Positions 26,678 through 34,701 of a stretch of DNA of 64,000 nt are shown here, piece by piece. Position 1 is the first letter of the stretch, and each line of letters begins with the position of its first letter. Under the pieces are notes generated by a model. That model was given only the letters and a program-made list of their open reading frames with translations, was not told where the DNA came from and ran no database searches. The stretch is taken from the NCBI GenBank assembly GCA_022510565.1, contig JAFLTE010000009.1, positions 1-64,000 on the forward strand, given 5' to 3'. Origin of the DNA: Lachnospiraceae bacterium (lineage in GTDB: Bacteria; Bacillota; Clostridia; Lachnospirales; Lachnospiraceae). Position numbers and translations under genes: made by a program.

Positions 26678-27175
26678 TTACCCTCCGTACAAATACACCT
26701 GCTGCGTAAAGTAGATCAGGCTGCCGATGAACTTTCCTAATGCCACTGCCAGAATAGCGATACCCAGCCCGTGACGAAAGCCGATTCTTCTTGCAAAGAT
26801 CGGTATCGTGTTGAGCATCTCTGCGATGGCGAGGGCCAGACATCCTACAAAGATACCGGCAAATACGCCGAAGACAATCAGAAACACCGTCCCTATAAAG
26901 TTCCATACCCCCTGCGTGGCATCCCTTCCAAAAAGTTCGTGCGTCTTCACGAACTCTCCGACCATTCCCCAATCGCCATAGATGCTGAAAAACCCACCTA
27001 CCAGTGTCCCAAACACTACCGTTTCTTCCAGCACGAATATTTTACGTGCCACATGCATTTTCCCTGCAAACCGGGGAATCAGGCCCACCGATATGAGCAC
27101 TGTAAATACCCCTGCAGACACGATCAACCCACTGCTTAAACCGATGAGGGCAAGCAAAAACTGTTTAATGAACAT
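26678..27175 (-). CDS. spoVAB: Stage V sporulation protein AB (SpoVAB)
   Basis: A 165-residue membrane protein from the ATG at 27175, overlapping the spoVAA stop by 11 bases. It begins MFIKQFLLALIGLSSGLIVS and has four to five helices, with RFAGKMHVARKIFVLEETV and LNTIPIFARRIGFRHGL matching the SpoVAB pattern. A longer frame to 27325 lies inside spoVAA and is not expected to be used. It acts with SpoVAA in the forespore membrane. Confidence 0.93.
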   Translation of the reverse strand: MFIKQFLLALIGLSSGLIVSAGVFTVLISVGLIPRFAGKMHVARKIFVLEETVVFGTLVGGFFSIYGDWGMVGEFVKTHELFGRDATQGVWNFIGTVFLIVFGVFAGIFVGCLALAIAEMLNTIPIFARRIGFRHGLGIAILAVALGKFIGSLIYFTQQVYLYGG

Positions 27176-27800
27176 CAATCGTCTTCCCCTCCCTGTCTGC
27201 CGTCTCAATAAGAGCTTTATTGACATCCTGCTCATAAATGCGCATTTCCACCTCAATCGGTGTCGGATCCTTGGTAATTCTCCTGCCTCCGATATGATTA
27301 AAGAAAACAATAATGCCGATGGCAAGCCCCAACGAGTACGCCAACTCCAGAATACCGTAACCGTCTCCCTGCTTCCCCATTACCATCTTGTAAATTTGCG
27401 TAAACACATCATTAATTCCGATATCATTATGAAAAGCCATAATGGTAAAAGACGTTCCGAAAAAACTGACCAAGGCCACAAAAATCAACTTAATTGTCTG
27501 CACCGGCCCCTTGTGCCGATCCACATTGATATATTCCACCATGACGGCTGATTCTCCTATACTCTGCACATCGACTCCCGGGCAAACCTTCTCAATTTCT
27601 TCTATTACTTTTAACAGACTAATGACCTGACGCTTAGGCTCATCCTCTTTAAAACGATGTAATTTGATTGCCTTCACTTTCGCCAGTATACTGTTGTCAC
27701 TGCAGGTAAGCTTCGCAATATCTTTCACATAGACATCAGCAGACTGCATCTCCACATTTTGCTCTGCATTTAAATAAATTGTTGCACTGCTGGTTGACAT
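27165..27800 (-). CDS. spoVAA: Stage V sporulation protein AA (SpoVAA)
   Basis: A 211-residue protein. The N-terminal soluble ~110 residues hold a SpoVAA-type domain (VYVKDIAKLTC, KVIEEIEKVCPGVDVQSIG); two membrane segments follow near 110-130 and 155-175. It is part of the SpoVA dipicolinate transport complex. GAGGAG precedes the ATG. It is the first gene of the spoVAA-AB-AC run, with a candidate forespore sigma promoter 47 bases upstream. Confidence 0.93.
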   Translation of the reverse strand: MSTSSATIYLNAEQNVEMQSADVYVKDIAKLTCSDNSILAKVKAIKLHRFKEDEPKRQVISLLKVIEEIEKVCPGVDVQSIGESAVMVEYINVDRHKGPVQTIKLIFVALVSFFGTSFTIMAFHNDIGINDVFTQIYKMVMGKQGDGYGILELAYSLGLAIGIIVFFNHIGGRRITKDPTPIEVEMRIYEQDVNKALIETADREGKTIDVH

Positions 27801-27846
27801 AACACATACTCCTCAACATATTTTACACTTAGCTCATGTACAGTAA

Positions 27847-27876
27847 CAGTATGCTTTTTATGCAAGAATTTTATGC
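27847..27876 (-). promoter_or_regulatory. Candidate SigG/SigF-type promoter of spoVAA
   Basis: On the minus strand GCATA, an 18-base spacer and CATACTG lie 47 bases before the spoVAA ATG. This resembles the forespore SigG pattern (GMATA, N17-18, CATNNTA) with one mismatch in the -10. Expression of spoVA from a forespore promoter is established in Bacillus; its use here is inference. Confidence 0.4.
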
Positions 27877-27910
27877 TGTTTTTCTGCAAATAAAAAATTC
27901 TCTTAAACAC

Positions 27911-27957
27911 AAAACAGCATCATATCGGAACCTTCACCATCCGACATGATACCGTTT
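27911..27957 (-). terminator. Hairpin terminator in the spoVAA/HD-GYP spacer
   Basis: Imperfect stem with core arms TCATATCGGA and TCCGACATGA (one mismatch) flanked by AAAAC/GTTTT, so it could act in both directions. It lies about 170 bases after the HD-GYP stop. The whole spacer 27801-28126 is AT-rich and also holds an eight-base stem ACCGTTTG/CAAACGGT at about 28046-28087 followed by seven T on the + strand. I see no gene in this spacer. Confidence 0.5.
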
Positions 27958-28126
27958 TGCAAAGTAAGAGAATAATATGAACGATATAAAGATATATACA
28001 TATCTATATCTGAATGCTAGTATAACATAACACAATTAAATAACAACCGTTTGGGAACGTAATGCAGTTTTGGGGGAACAAACGGTATTTTTTTGTCAAA
28101 TATATGTAAGCTTCATCCAACAACCT

Positions 28127-29212
28127 CTAATTGGCCGCCAAGATTTCCTTGCAGTACCATTCATCGTCCGTCTGTCTGATGTCGTCGCCCTGACGGATGA
28201 TGGGGTGGTCCGCATCATTAAGAGGAATATAGAGAATTTCGCCGCGTCTGCCATTGGACATCACAACCTGCCTGTTCGTATATCTTGCCCTCATATTCTT
28301 GAGAAATGATATAACAAGACTTCTGTCCAACCCGTCAAATTTCTCCTGATACAACATATCAAACACGTCAAGGGGGAGCCTGGCACCCTTATAGCTTCTG
28401 GCCGACACCATAGCATCATAGATATCCGATATGGATGTGATTCTTGCACATATTCCGATTTCTTCATCTGCAATACCATCGGGATAGCCTGTCCCGTTCA
28501 GTTTTTCATGATGATGTCGTGCCGCCAGACGCACATAATCGTCGAATTTGCCGGTAAGAAGCTCATCCGAATAGATCGGATGATTACGCATGATTTTTAA
28601 TTCCTCATCGGTAAGCTTCCTTGGTGCATTCAATATTTCCTCCGGTATCATCGTCTTGCCGATATCGTGCAAAAGTCCCGCTAGTACAAGCGTGTTCACA
28701 TCGTCCGGCGGGAGTTCCAGCCACTCCGCCTGCATACCGTTAAGGAGCGCCACATTAAGTGAATGCCGCTGCAATCCTTCATCCATAGGCCTCGGAAAAT
28801 TGATGCAGGAAAGTATTGTCACAGGGTCTAAATCCCTGATTTTACCTGCCACTTCCCTAATCATGGGAGCCATCTTTTCGGTACTCAACCATGAATCATA
28901 ATCTGTTCTGTCAAAAAGAGCACCGATATTTTGCTGCAGGCGGGTGTATCCTACATGGTTTTCCATGAGCTTCTGCCGCGCTTCTATGGGGAGATGCTCA
29001 TCGTTCATAATCTCCAGATAAGTCTCCTCATACACCATGATATTCTTATCTTCGCCGTAAAATCCCATCAGCTTATTCAATTTGTCTCTGGTGATGGTTT
29101 CACCCTTCGGCAGCAAAAGGACGGTGCCTGTGTGGTTGAAAATATCTTCGTTCAACACCAATCCATCCCACAAATATTCTGCCGGGAGTGATCTCAACTC
29201 TCTGGTACTCAT
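28127..29212 (-). CDS. HD-GYP domain cyclic-di-GMP phosphodiesterase
   Basis: A 361-residue cytoplasmic protein. The N-terminal ~130 residues carry no clear domain; the HD-GYP domain (~140-310) shows LLHDIGKTMIP with the HD pair, RHHHEKLNGTGYPDG with the GYP motif, and ISDIYDAMVSARSYK. These metal-binding residues are intact, so hydrolysis of cyclic-di-GMP is likely. The C-terminal ~60 residues (GRRGEILYIPLND) look like a small beta extension. It is paired with a PilZ gene 17 bases upstream. GGAGAACGCAGT precedes the ATG. Confidence 0.92.
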   Translation of the reverse strand: MSTRELRSLPAEYLWDGLVLNEDIFNHTGTVLLLPKGETITRDKLNKLMGFYGEDKNIMVYEETYLEIMNDEHLPIEARQKLMENHVGYTRLQQNIGALFDRTDYDSWLSTEKMAPMIREVAGKIRDLDPVTILSCINFPRPMDEGLQRHSLNVALLNGMQAEWLELPPDDVNTLVLAGLLHDIGKTMIPEEILNAPRKLTDEELKIMRNHPIYSDELLTGKFDDYVRLAARHHHEKLNGTGYPDGIADEEIGICARITSISDIYDAMVSARSYKGARLPLDVFDMLYQEKFDGLDRSLVISFLKNMRARYTNRQVVMSNGRRGEILYIPLNDADHPIIRQGDDIRQTDDEWYCKEILAAN

Positions 29213-29229
29213 ACTGCGTTCTCCTGCTC

Positions 29230-29799
29230 TTATGTTCTTTCAATCGATAGTTCTTTAATCCTGCAGCCGTACTCCTCGGTCAGCATGTCGCTGTTCTGTA
29301 TCCTGACAATCTGGCAGCTAAGTTCAATTCTACCTTCCTCCACTTTAAGATTTAGATAAAATCTGTCTCCTATTTGAAAACACCCGGAATCCGCCTGCAT
29401 CAAAATACCGTTGGCACTCATATTAATCGTCTGAATGTGCATGGCCTTACGCAGCTTGATCAATCTGTCCTCTATATAGACACCGACAATATTACCGCCC
29501 ATCGTCACCGGATATCTGGTCTTGGCCCTATCCTCTTTCTCCTTGCTCTTGCCCAGAGATACCTCAATTTCATTGCCAACCAAAACACCTCTGATGGTGC
29601 CGAAAAACTCATAGAGACATTCTTTCGCAAAAACAAATGCGGATATACTGTAATATTTTCTTTCCGCAAGACTGTCAGCGCTTATATAAGCAGCGTTCGC
29701 CAGACTGTCAAACCTGACAATCTTAGTGTCTGCAATAATTTTGCCGTTTTCCATGTTTTTAATCAGTATTCTGCGGTTCTTCAATGCATTCTCGTTCAT
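29230..29799 (-). CDS. PilZ domain cyclic-di-GMP receptor
   Basis: A 189-residue protein with a YcgR-like layout: an N-terminal beta domain (~1-90), then a PilZ domain. The cyclic-di-GMP-binding motifs are visible as RAKTRYP (RxxxR type) near residue 95 and NMSANG (D/NxSxxG) near residue 127. It likely adjusts motility or envelope processes when the messenger binds. It is cotranscribed with the HD-GYP gene downstream, putting a receptor and a degrading enzyme in one operon. It lies just downstream of sigF and a small gene. Confidence 0.88.
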   Translation of the reverse strand: MNENALKNRRILIKNMENGKIIADTKIVRFDSLANAAYISADSLAERKYYSISAFVFAKECLYEFFGTIRGVLVGNEIEVSLGKSKEKEDRAKTRYPVTMGGNIVGVYIEDRLIKLRKAMHIQTINMSANGILMQADSGCFQIGDRFYLNLKVEEGRIELSCQIVRIQNSDMLTEEYGCRIKELSIERT

Positions 29800-29823
29800 C
29801 CGTCATGTACCCCTGTACGTGAT

Positions 29824-29997
29824 TCAGTCTATTATTTCATACTGCATCATCTCATACTTAAGCTTTGTTCCCTCTGTGATTTCCGGTGGGAGAAGCGCTC
29901 TTGCCACAAGCTTCGTCTCATCGCTTGGTACATCTGTCCGCTTCAGATTTGCGTAGTCCCCGTCGATACTGACCACCTCGTATTGAAATGTATTCAT
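29824..29997 (-). CDS. 57-residue protein of unknown function
   Basis: A short gene. The protein begins MNTFQYEVVSIDGDYANLKR and ends YEMMQYEIID, an acidic beta-rich pattern resembling small DUF3006-like proteins, though I cannot assign it firmly. GAGGCGG lies five bases before the ATG. It sits between sigF and the PilZ gene on the same strand. The good ribosome site, the amphipathic pattern and the correct spacing support a real gene. Confidence 0.7.
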   Translation of the reverse strand: MNTFQYEVVSIDGDYANLKRTDVPSDETKLVARALLPPEITEGTKLKYEMMQYEIID

Positions 29998-30095
29998 AAA
30001 TACCGCCTCACGTGTTGTATGTAAATTTCACAACGATTTAATATGTAACTATTCAGAACCCCATTCGCAAAATCGCTGCTCTGAATAGTTACATA

Positions 30096-30869
30096 TTAGC
30101 ACACTTCCTCCCTCAGTTGCAACAGAATCCGCTTTTCCATGCGGCTGACCTGCACTTGGCTGATTCCCATGCACTTTGCCACCTCCACCTGTGTCTTATC
30201 TTGAAAATACCGCATATTAATCAGTTCCCTTTCCCTGTCATCCAGCCTCGACAGAAGCTGCTCCAACAGCATGTGATTAAGTACTTTTTCTTTTTCCGAA
30301 TCTCCCCAGCTGCCATCCGACGCTGTCCGTCCTACCGTGGAGCCTTCCCTGCTGCCGGCTTCACTGACAACCTGATCAACCAAATATATTTCGTTGCCGT
30401 CGGACTGATAGACAGATTTGTAGATAGATTCCACCTCCACATTGGCGTCTATCGCCATCACAATATCCTCGACAGATAATCCGGTTTCTTCCGACAGTTC
30501 CTGCAGGGTCGCCTCCCTGCCATACTCCTGTGAGAGCCTCTGCGCCGCCTGCTTTACCTTCCATCCGCTCTCCTTGAGTGTACGGCTCACCTTAACCATA
30601 CCGTCATCCCGGAGAAACCGTTTAATCTCACCTTGAATCATGGGGACGGCATAGGTAGAGAAGCGCACTTCATAGTGAAGATCAAACTTATCGATTGCCT
30701 TGATTAATCCGATACAGCCAATCTGGAACAAGTCTTCCAAATCATAGCCGCGCCCCGTAAATCTCTTCACAATGTGCCGCACCAGTCCTAAATTTTCTTC
30801 TATCAGTATCTCTCTTGCCTCTTTATCTCCTGCCTGTGAACGTTCAATCAATACGGCAGTCTCTTCCAT
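30096..30869 (-). CDS. sigF: Forespore sigma factor F
   Basis: A 257-residue sigma-70 family factor. Region 2 is GYDLEDLFQIGCIGLIKAIDKF with FSTYAVPMIQGEI, region 3 is around LKESGWKVKQAAQRLSQEYG, and region 4 is LSRLDDRERELINMRYF with ISQVQVSRMEKRIL. Position after spoIIAB identifies it as SigF, the first forespore-specific sigma factor. A Gly/Ser-rich insert near residues 175-205 between regions 3 and 4 looks longer than usual. Only three bases separate it from spoIIAB, with GAGGAA in the spoIIAB end serving as ribosome site. Confidence 0.96.
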   Translation of the reverse strand: MEETAVLIERSQAGDKEAREILIEENLGLVRHIVKRFTGRGYDLEDLFQIGCIGLIKAIDKFDLHYEVRFSTYAVPMIQGEIKRFLRDDGMVKVSRTLKESGWKVKQAAQRLSQEYGREATLQELSEETGLSVEDIVMAIDANVEVESIYKSVYQSDGNEIYLVDQVVSEAGSREGSTVGRTASDGSWGDSEKEKVLNHMLLEQLLSRLDDRERELINMRYFQDKTQVEVAKCMGISQVQVSRMEKRILLQLREEVC

Positions 30870-30872
30870 CGG

Positions 30873-31361
30873 CTATTCCTCGCTGTCGATCCATGGATTG
30901 ATACCGATTTTCTTGCACATTTTGACGGATGTCCCACAGCCGGCTTTGGAATATACTTCAAGGTCATCCATGAATGCCTCCATAAAAGCAAATCCCATCC
31001 CCGAACGCTCCAGTTCCGGTTTGGTCGTATAGAGCGGCTCCATCGCCTTCTTTACATCTTCTATGCCCACGCCCCGATCCGATATTTCCACCTCCAGAAC
31101 ATCTCCTCTCAGCACGCAGCTCATCCGCACCTTATCATTTTTGTCATTGCGATTTTCATAGCCGTGAATAACGGCATTGGTTACCGCCTCAGATACAGCG
31201 GTCTTAACATCTGACAACTCTTCAAGTGTCGGATTAAGGGGCGTGATGAACGCCGACACCGCCATTCTGGCAAATGATTCATTATTCGATACCGCTGCAA
31301 ATTCAATCTGCATATCGTTTGTAACTGTATTCATATCTTTTTTTTCTACTATTTCTATCAT
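30873..31361 (-). CDS. spoIIAB: Anti-sigma F factor and SpoIIAA kinase
   Basis: A 162-residue GHKL-fold protein that binds and blocks SigF and phosphorylates SpoIIAA. Motifs visible are the N-box VSEAVTNAVIHGYENR, G1 ISDRGVGIED and G2 RSGMGFAFMEAFMD. The start overlaps the spoIIAA stop by four bases (ATGA). The length is slightly above the Bacillus protein (146) because of the N-terminal residues; a second ATG at 31334 (MNTVTNDM) is an alternative start. Confidence 0.96.
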   Translation of the reverse strand: MIEIVEKKDMNTVTNDMQIEFAAVSNNESFARMAVSAFITPLNPTLEELSDVKTAVSEAVTNAVIHGYENRNDKNDKVRMSCVLRGDVLEVEISDRGVGIEDVKKAMEPLYTTKPELERSGMGFAFMEAFMDDLEVYSKAGCGTSVKMCKKIGINPWIDSEE

Positions 31362-31687
31362 GATTGCATTTCCGCTCCTTTCTCATCTATAATTTCCACA
31401 ATATCCTTTAAACCCGACATCATTAAAATCCTTCGTATTCTTCTGTCCGCATTGACTGCATACACCTTGCCGCCGAAACAGGAAATCTTCTTGTATCTAC
31501 CGAGAATAATACCGATTCCCGAACTGTCCATAAAGGTTGTCCTCTCAAAATCAAAAACAATGTTTCCTACTTTGCCGGACAAAATATATCGGTCAGCCCT
31601 TGAACTTATGTCAACCGATTGGTGATGATCTATCTCATCAGGCAGTCTTATCATCAGGTAGTTGTTAATGACTTTAAATTCATCCAT
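31358..31687 (-). CDS. spoIIAA: Anti-anti-sigma F factor
   Basis: A 109-residue STAS-domain protein that frees SigF by binding SpoIIAB when not phosphorylated. The phosphorylation motif is FMDSSGIGIILG with the target serine in DSSG. It starts MDEFKVINNYLMIRLPDEID. AAGGAGG lies ten bases before the ATG. It is the first gene of the spoIIA operon, which keeps its standard order spoIIAA-spoIIAB-sigF. Confidence 0.96.
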   Translation of the reverse strand: MDEFKVINNYLMIRLPDEIDHHQSVDISSRADRYILSGKVGNIVFDFERTTFMDSSGIGIILGRYKKISCFGGKVYAVNADRRIRRILMMSGLKDIVEIIDEKGAEMQS

Positions 31688-31726
31688 TTTATGTAAACCT
31701 CCTTTTCCCTACATTTACAGATAAGC

Positions 31727-31762
31727 AGAGGAAGGACATGGCATATGCCATGTCCTTCCTCT
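31727..31762. repeat. Perfect 36-base palindrome between TPR gene and spoIIAA
   Basis: Two 18-base arms with no unpaired loop: the left arm reads AGAGGAAGGACATGGCAT and the right arm is its exact reverse complement. It lies between the stop of the TPR gene and the spoIIAA start. A short T-run (TTTCG) follows on the + strand only, so as a minus-strand terminator it lacks a U-tract. It may act as a terminator or mRNA-end stabiliser. Confidence 0.7.
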
Positions 31763-31785
31763 TTCGTATCTTTATCATGTTATCT

Positions 31786-33204
31786 TTAGTCTGCACTATC
31801 CATCTCAGCCAGAAACGCTGCAGAATTATTAGCTTTCTCGGTGTCCGGGAACATTTCAATTACCTGTGAATAGGTCTCTCTTGCTTTATCCATATCTCCC
31901 GTGCGGTAATAGGAGTTGGCAAGATCGTAGAGTGCCTCTCCGTTGGTAGCATCATATTTGAATGCTTTCTCCAGATTCGGGATCGCGTCGTCGTAGTTCT
32001 CCTGCCTGTACGCCTCGTATCCGTCATTGTAATATGCAGTCGCAATATCCGGTCCAACCAAAGCAAGCAACGTACTGTAGAGACTCTCAAAAGCCTCGGA
32101 ATGGCTTGTCTCCCCCTCCGGATCTTCCTCCTCGATAGCCTCCAGATAATCTGCCACCACCGTGATATCTTCCGGATTTGACAAATAAGCTTCCACCGCT
32201 TTCATCAGGCTGTCCACTGACTGCAGTGTGCCGTCCGTGCCAAGGTACGCCTGCAAATCCTGCCGCAATGCGTCATTGTTCGCCTTAAGCTCACTAATCT
32301 CCAACTGTAATTCATCGATGGTTGCCGTCTTGGCATCCGATTGTTCGCTCACTCTGCGCAACTCTGCATCAATACTCGCCCTAGCCGTCTGTATTCTGGC
32401 AGGCAGGATAAGGAAAAATGCAATTGCAATACCTATTGCAACGCCGATTCCCAAATTCAACAGCGATGTAACTCCCCTGCCTTCCTTCATATTTACAGGC
32501 TGGATGATTGTCTCATTGCCGCTCTGATACTTGATGATTTCTTCCGACTTATGCTTCTTCTTGGGCGAGTTCTTAACACCCTCCTCCGGCATAAGCATTT
32601 CATCTACTTCTTTCAGATATCGAAGCGTCGCCGTATTATTTGTGTCAATTTCAATACACTTGGTCAGCTCTCTCTTCGCTTTCTCCCACTCCTCACTGTT
32701 GATATACAACAAAGCAAGAAGCTGATGTGCCCTGATAAATCTGGGATTTAAGGAGAGTACCTTCTTTAACTGTATCACCGCCAAATCCAAACTGTCCTGA
32801 TTACAGTAGGTAAGCGCCTGATTATATTTCTTGATTGTCTGATTGATGATATCCAGACGATTCTGGTTCGTCTGAATCATATCAATATAATCATCGGCAA
32901 TATTTTTCTTCGGTCTTAAATTCTTGCTGATGACCCACTCGCTTAATGCCGCAACCACCTCGCCTGTCTCAAAATACACAAGTCCAAGCAGGTTTCGGGC
33001 TTCCACATTATTCTTATTAAACTTTAAACACTGTCGCAAACTGGTGATTGCACCCGTCAGATCCCTGACATTTGCCCTCTCCAATCCCTCATTGTAAAAA
33101 CGGTTGGAGATATATATGATTTTCTTATATAGGGCTACATCGGCACCGCAGCTTGTGCAAAAATCGTGTTCGGACAGATTACATCCACACTGATAACAAA
33201 TCAT
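31786..33204 (-). CDS. Zinc-ribbon, TPR-repeat membrane protein
   Basis: A 472-residue protein. It has an N-terminal zinc ribbon MICYQCGCNL...FCTSCGAD (CxxC pairs), then TPR repeats (~30-200), one membrane helix around 247-267 (NLGIGVAIGIAIAFFLILP), a coiled coil (~275-320) and further TPRs near the C-terminus (NYDDAIPNLEKAFKYDATNG, DMDKARETYSQVIEMFPD). TPRs thus sit on both sides of the membrane. It is likely a scaffold; the partner is unknown. It follows the 49-residue gene and folC closely, with AGGGGATTGG before the ATG. Confidence 0.85.
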   Translation of the reverse strand: MICYQCGCNLSEHDFCTSCGADVALYKKIIYISNRFYNEGLERANVRDLTGAITSLRQCLKFNKNNVEARNLLGLVYFETGEVVAALSEWVISKNLRPKKNIADDYIDMIQTNQNRLDIINQTIKKYNQALTYCNQDSLDLAVIQLKKVLSLNPRFIRAHQLLALLYINSEEWEKAKRELTKCIEIDTNNTATLRYLKEVDEMLMPEEGVKNSPKKKHKSEEIIKYQSGNETIIQPVNMKEGRGVTSLLNLGIGVAIGIAIAFFLILPARIQTARASIDAELRRVSEQSDAKTATIDELQLEISELKANNDALRQDLQAYLGTDGTLQSVDSLMKAVEAYLSNPEDITVVADYLEAIEEEDPEGETSHSEAFESLYSTLLALVGPDIATAYYNDGYEAYRQENYDDAIPNLEKAFKYDATNGEALYDLANSYYRTGDMDKARETYSQVIEMFPDTEKANNSAAFLAEMDSAD

Positions 33205-33217
33205 TTATGCCAATCCC

Positions 33218-33367
33218 CTATTCAACTCTCGTTTTCTTCGATTCCTTAACGATTTTGACCATCAAATCCGCCATATCCGTCAAATCCTGATTGTAGATTG
33301 CTTCCTCCGCATCCTCAACCTCCAGGCTAGGATGGAACTTCTTCAACTCTTCTTCAAAATTAATCAT
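33218..33367 (-). CDS. 49-residue acidic/basic helical protein
   Basis: A short gene. The protein begins MINFEEELKKFHPSLEVEDA and ends IVKESKKTRVE, mostly helical and charged with no membrane part. AAGGAGG lies seven bases before the ATG, and the start overlaps the folC stop by eight bases, so it is coupled to folC. The next gene is the zinc-ribbon TPR protein, 13 bases downstream. No family is recognised; it may be a partner of the TPR protein. Confidence 0.7.
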   Translation of the reverse strand: MINFEEELKKFHPSLEVEDAEEAIYNQDLTDMADLMVKIVKESKKTRVE

Positions 33368-34682
33368 GCCGAGGCCTCCTTAAAAGGGCTTTGACTTCGC
33401 CCGCCAAATATAATGAACCGGCAATATACACTCTATCCTCGTCATCTTTCCCAATCACCAACTCGTTAAAAGCCGTGTCAAGGTCATCATAAGCCTTACA
33501 TTCTAATCCGGTATACTGCCTGAAAAAATCTACCAACACGTGAAGCGGCAAGGCACGCGCACACTGAAGCGATACCACGCCCACCTCGTCGAACAGCCCC
33601 GATATAGCAATCTCCCTGATCAAATCCTGATACTGCTTATCGCTCACTACGGAAAACAATATTTTCCGTCTGCCGACACAGGGCTGAGATTTTACTGTTT
33701 TGAGAAAAGCCCTTACTCCGTCTATATTATGGGCTCCGTCCACATACACCGACGGCAGGATTTCTTCCATCCTACCTTCCCAAGTCATCTTACGAATTCC
33801 CGCCTGCATGACAGGCACCGTAATCCGCTTATCAGAAAGACATGTGAGTCCCTTAATTGCAAGGGCTGCATTTTCAATCTGATAAAGCGCACACGTGGAC
33901 ATAGTAAAACCAATATAATCATAATAGTTTATATGGAGAGAAAAATCAATCGTTTTATGCTGAATCTTTATTTCTTTTATCGCCTCACTGCTCATCGGCA
34001 CCGCGATCGCCCCTGTAATCGATGCGCATTCCTCCAGTTTCCGCGTAACTTCCTCCTGTATAACAGGGTAGATTACAGGAACACCATGGCGCATGATGCC
34101 CGCTTTCTCTTCGGCAATCATGGGCAAAGTGTCCCCCAAATACTCCATGTGGTCATAACCGATGGAGGTGATGATGCACAATCTCTTATCGGAAACAGCA
34201 TTGGTGGCATCCAGCCTGCCGCCCAATCCCGTTTCCAATACAATATATTCTACACCTGCACGCTCAAAATAAACCATCGCCATAAAAAACAAAAACTCGA
34301 AGAAACTTGGGTGATAGGATGCTGTTGCCGGTTCCGACGGTAAATCAGACAATTTCTCCATCACATGGGAGAATATTGTCACAAATTCTTCCTCAGATAC
34401 CATACATCCGTCAACCGTCATGCGCTCTCTCATAGAGACAAGATGAGGTGAAGTAAACACGCCTGCCGAAATATGCGCCTCCCGGAAGACCGAACACAAA
34501 TAAGCACAAACGGAACCTTTTCCGTTTGTGCCCGCCACATGTATTACTTTGCAATTTCCTGCCGGATTCCCCAGATGACGTAGGAACCTCCGGGTATCCT
34601 CCATACTGCTCTTGCCGGTAAACTTCGGAATGTTGTTAATATATTCTTCCGCTTCCCTGTAAGTAGTAATCCGTTCCATCAT
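33360..34682 (-). CDS. folC: Folylpolyglutamate/dihydrofolate synthase
   Basis: A 440-residue Mur-ligase-type enzyme that adds glutamate to folates and, in many bacteria, to dihydropteroate. The P-loop is VAGTNGKGSVCAYL (~residues 46-59), and ITSIGYDHMEYLGDT and YVDGAHNIDGVRA are typical family motifs. The length is standard. It lies 19 bases after the FapA-like gene and overlaps the following 49-residue gene. The ribosome site is weak, which fits coupling to the upstream gene. Confidence 0.95.
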   Translation of the reverse strand: MMERITTYREAEEYINNIPKFTGKSSMEDTRRFLRHLGNPAGNCKVIHVAGTNGKGSVCAYLCSVFREAHISAGVFTSPHLVSMRERMTVDGCMVSEEEFVTIFSHVMEKLSDLPSEPATASYHPSFFEFLFFMAMVYFERAGVEYIVLETGLGGRLDATNAVSDKRLCIITSIGYDHMEYLGDTLPMIAEEKAGIMRHGVPVIYPVIQEEVTRKLEECASITGAIAVPMSSEAIKEIKIQHKTIDFSLHINYYDYIGFTMSTCALYQIENAALAIKGLTCLSDKRITVPVMQAGIRKMTWEGRMEEILPSVYVDGAHNIDGVRAFLKTVKSQPCVGRRKILFSVVSDKQYQDLIREIAISGLFDEVGVVSLQCARALPLHVLVDFFRQYTGLECKAYDDLDTAFNELVIGKDDEDRVYIAGSLYLAGEVKALLRRPRHD

Positions 34683-34701
34683 GTTAATCTATACCAAACT
34701 C

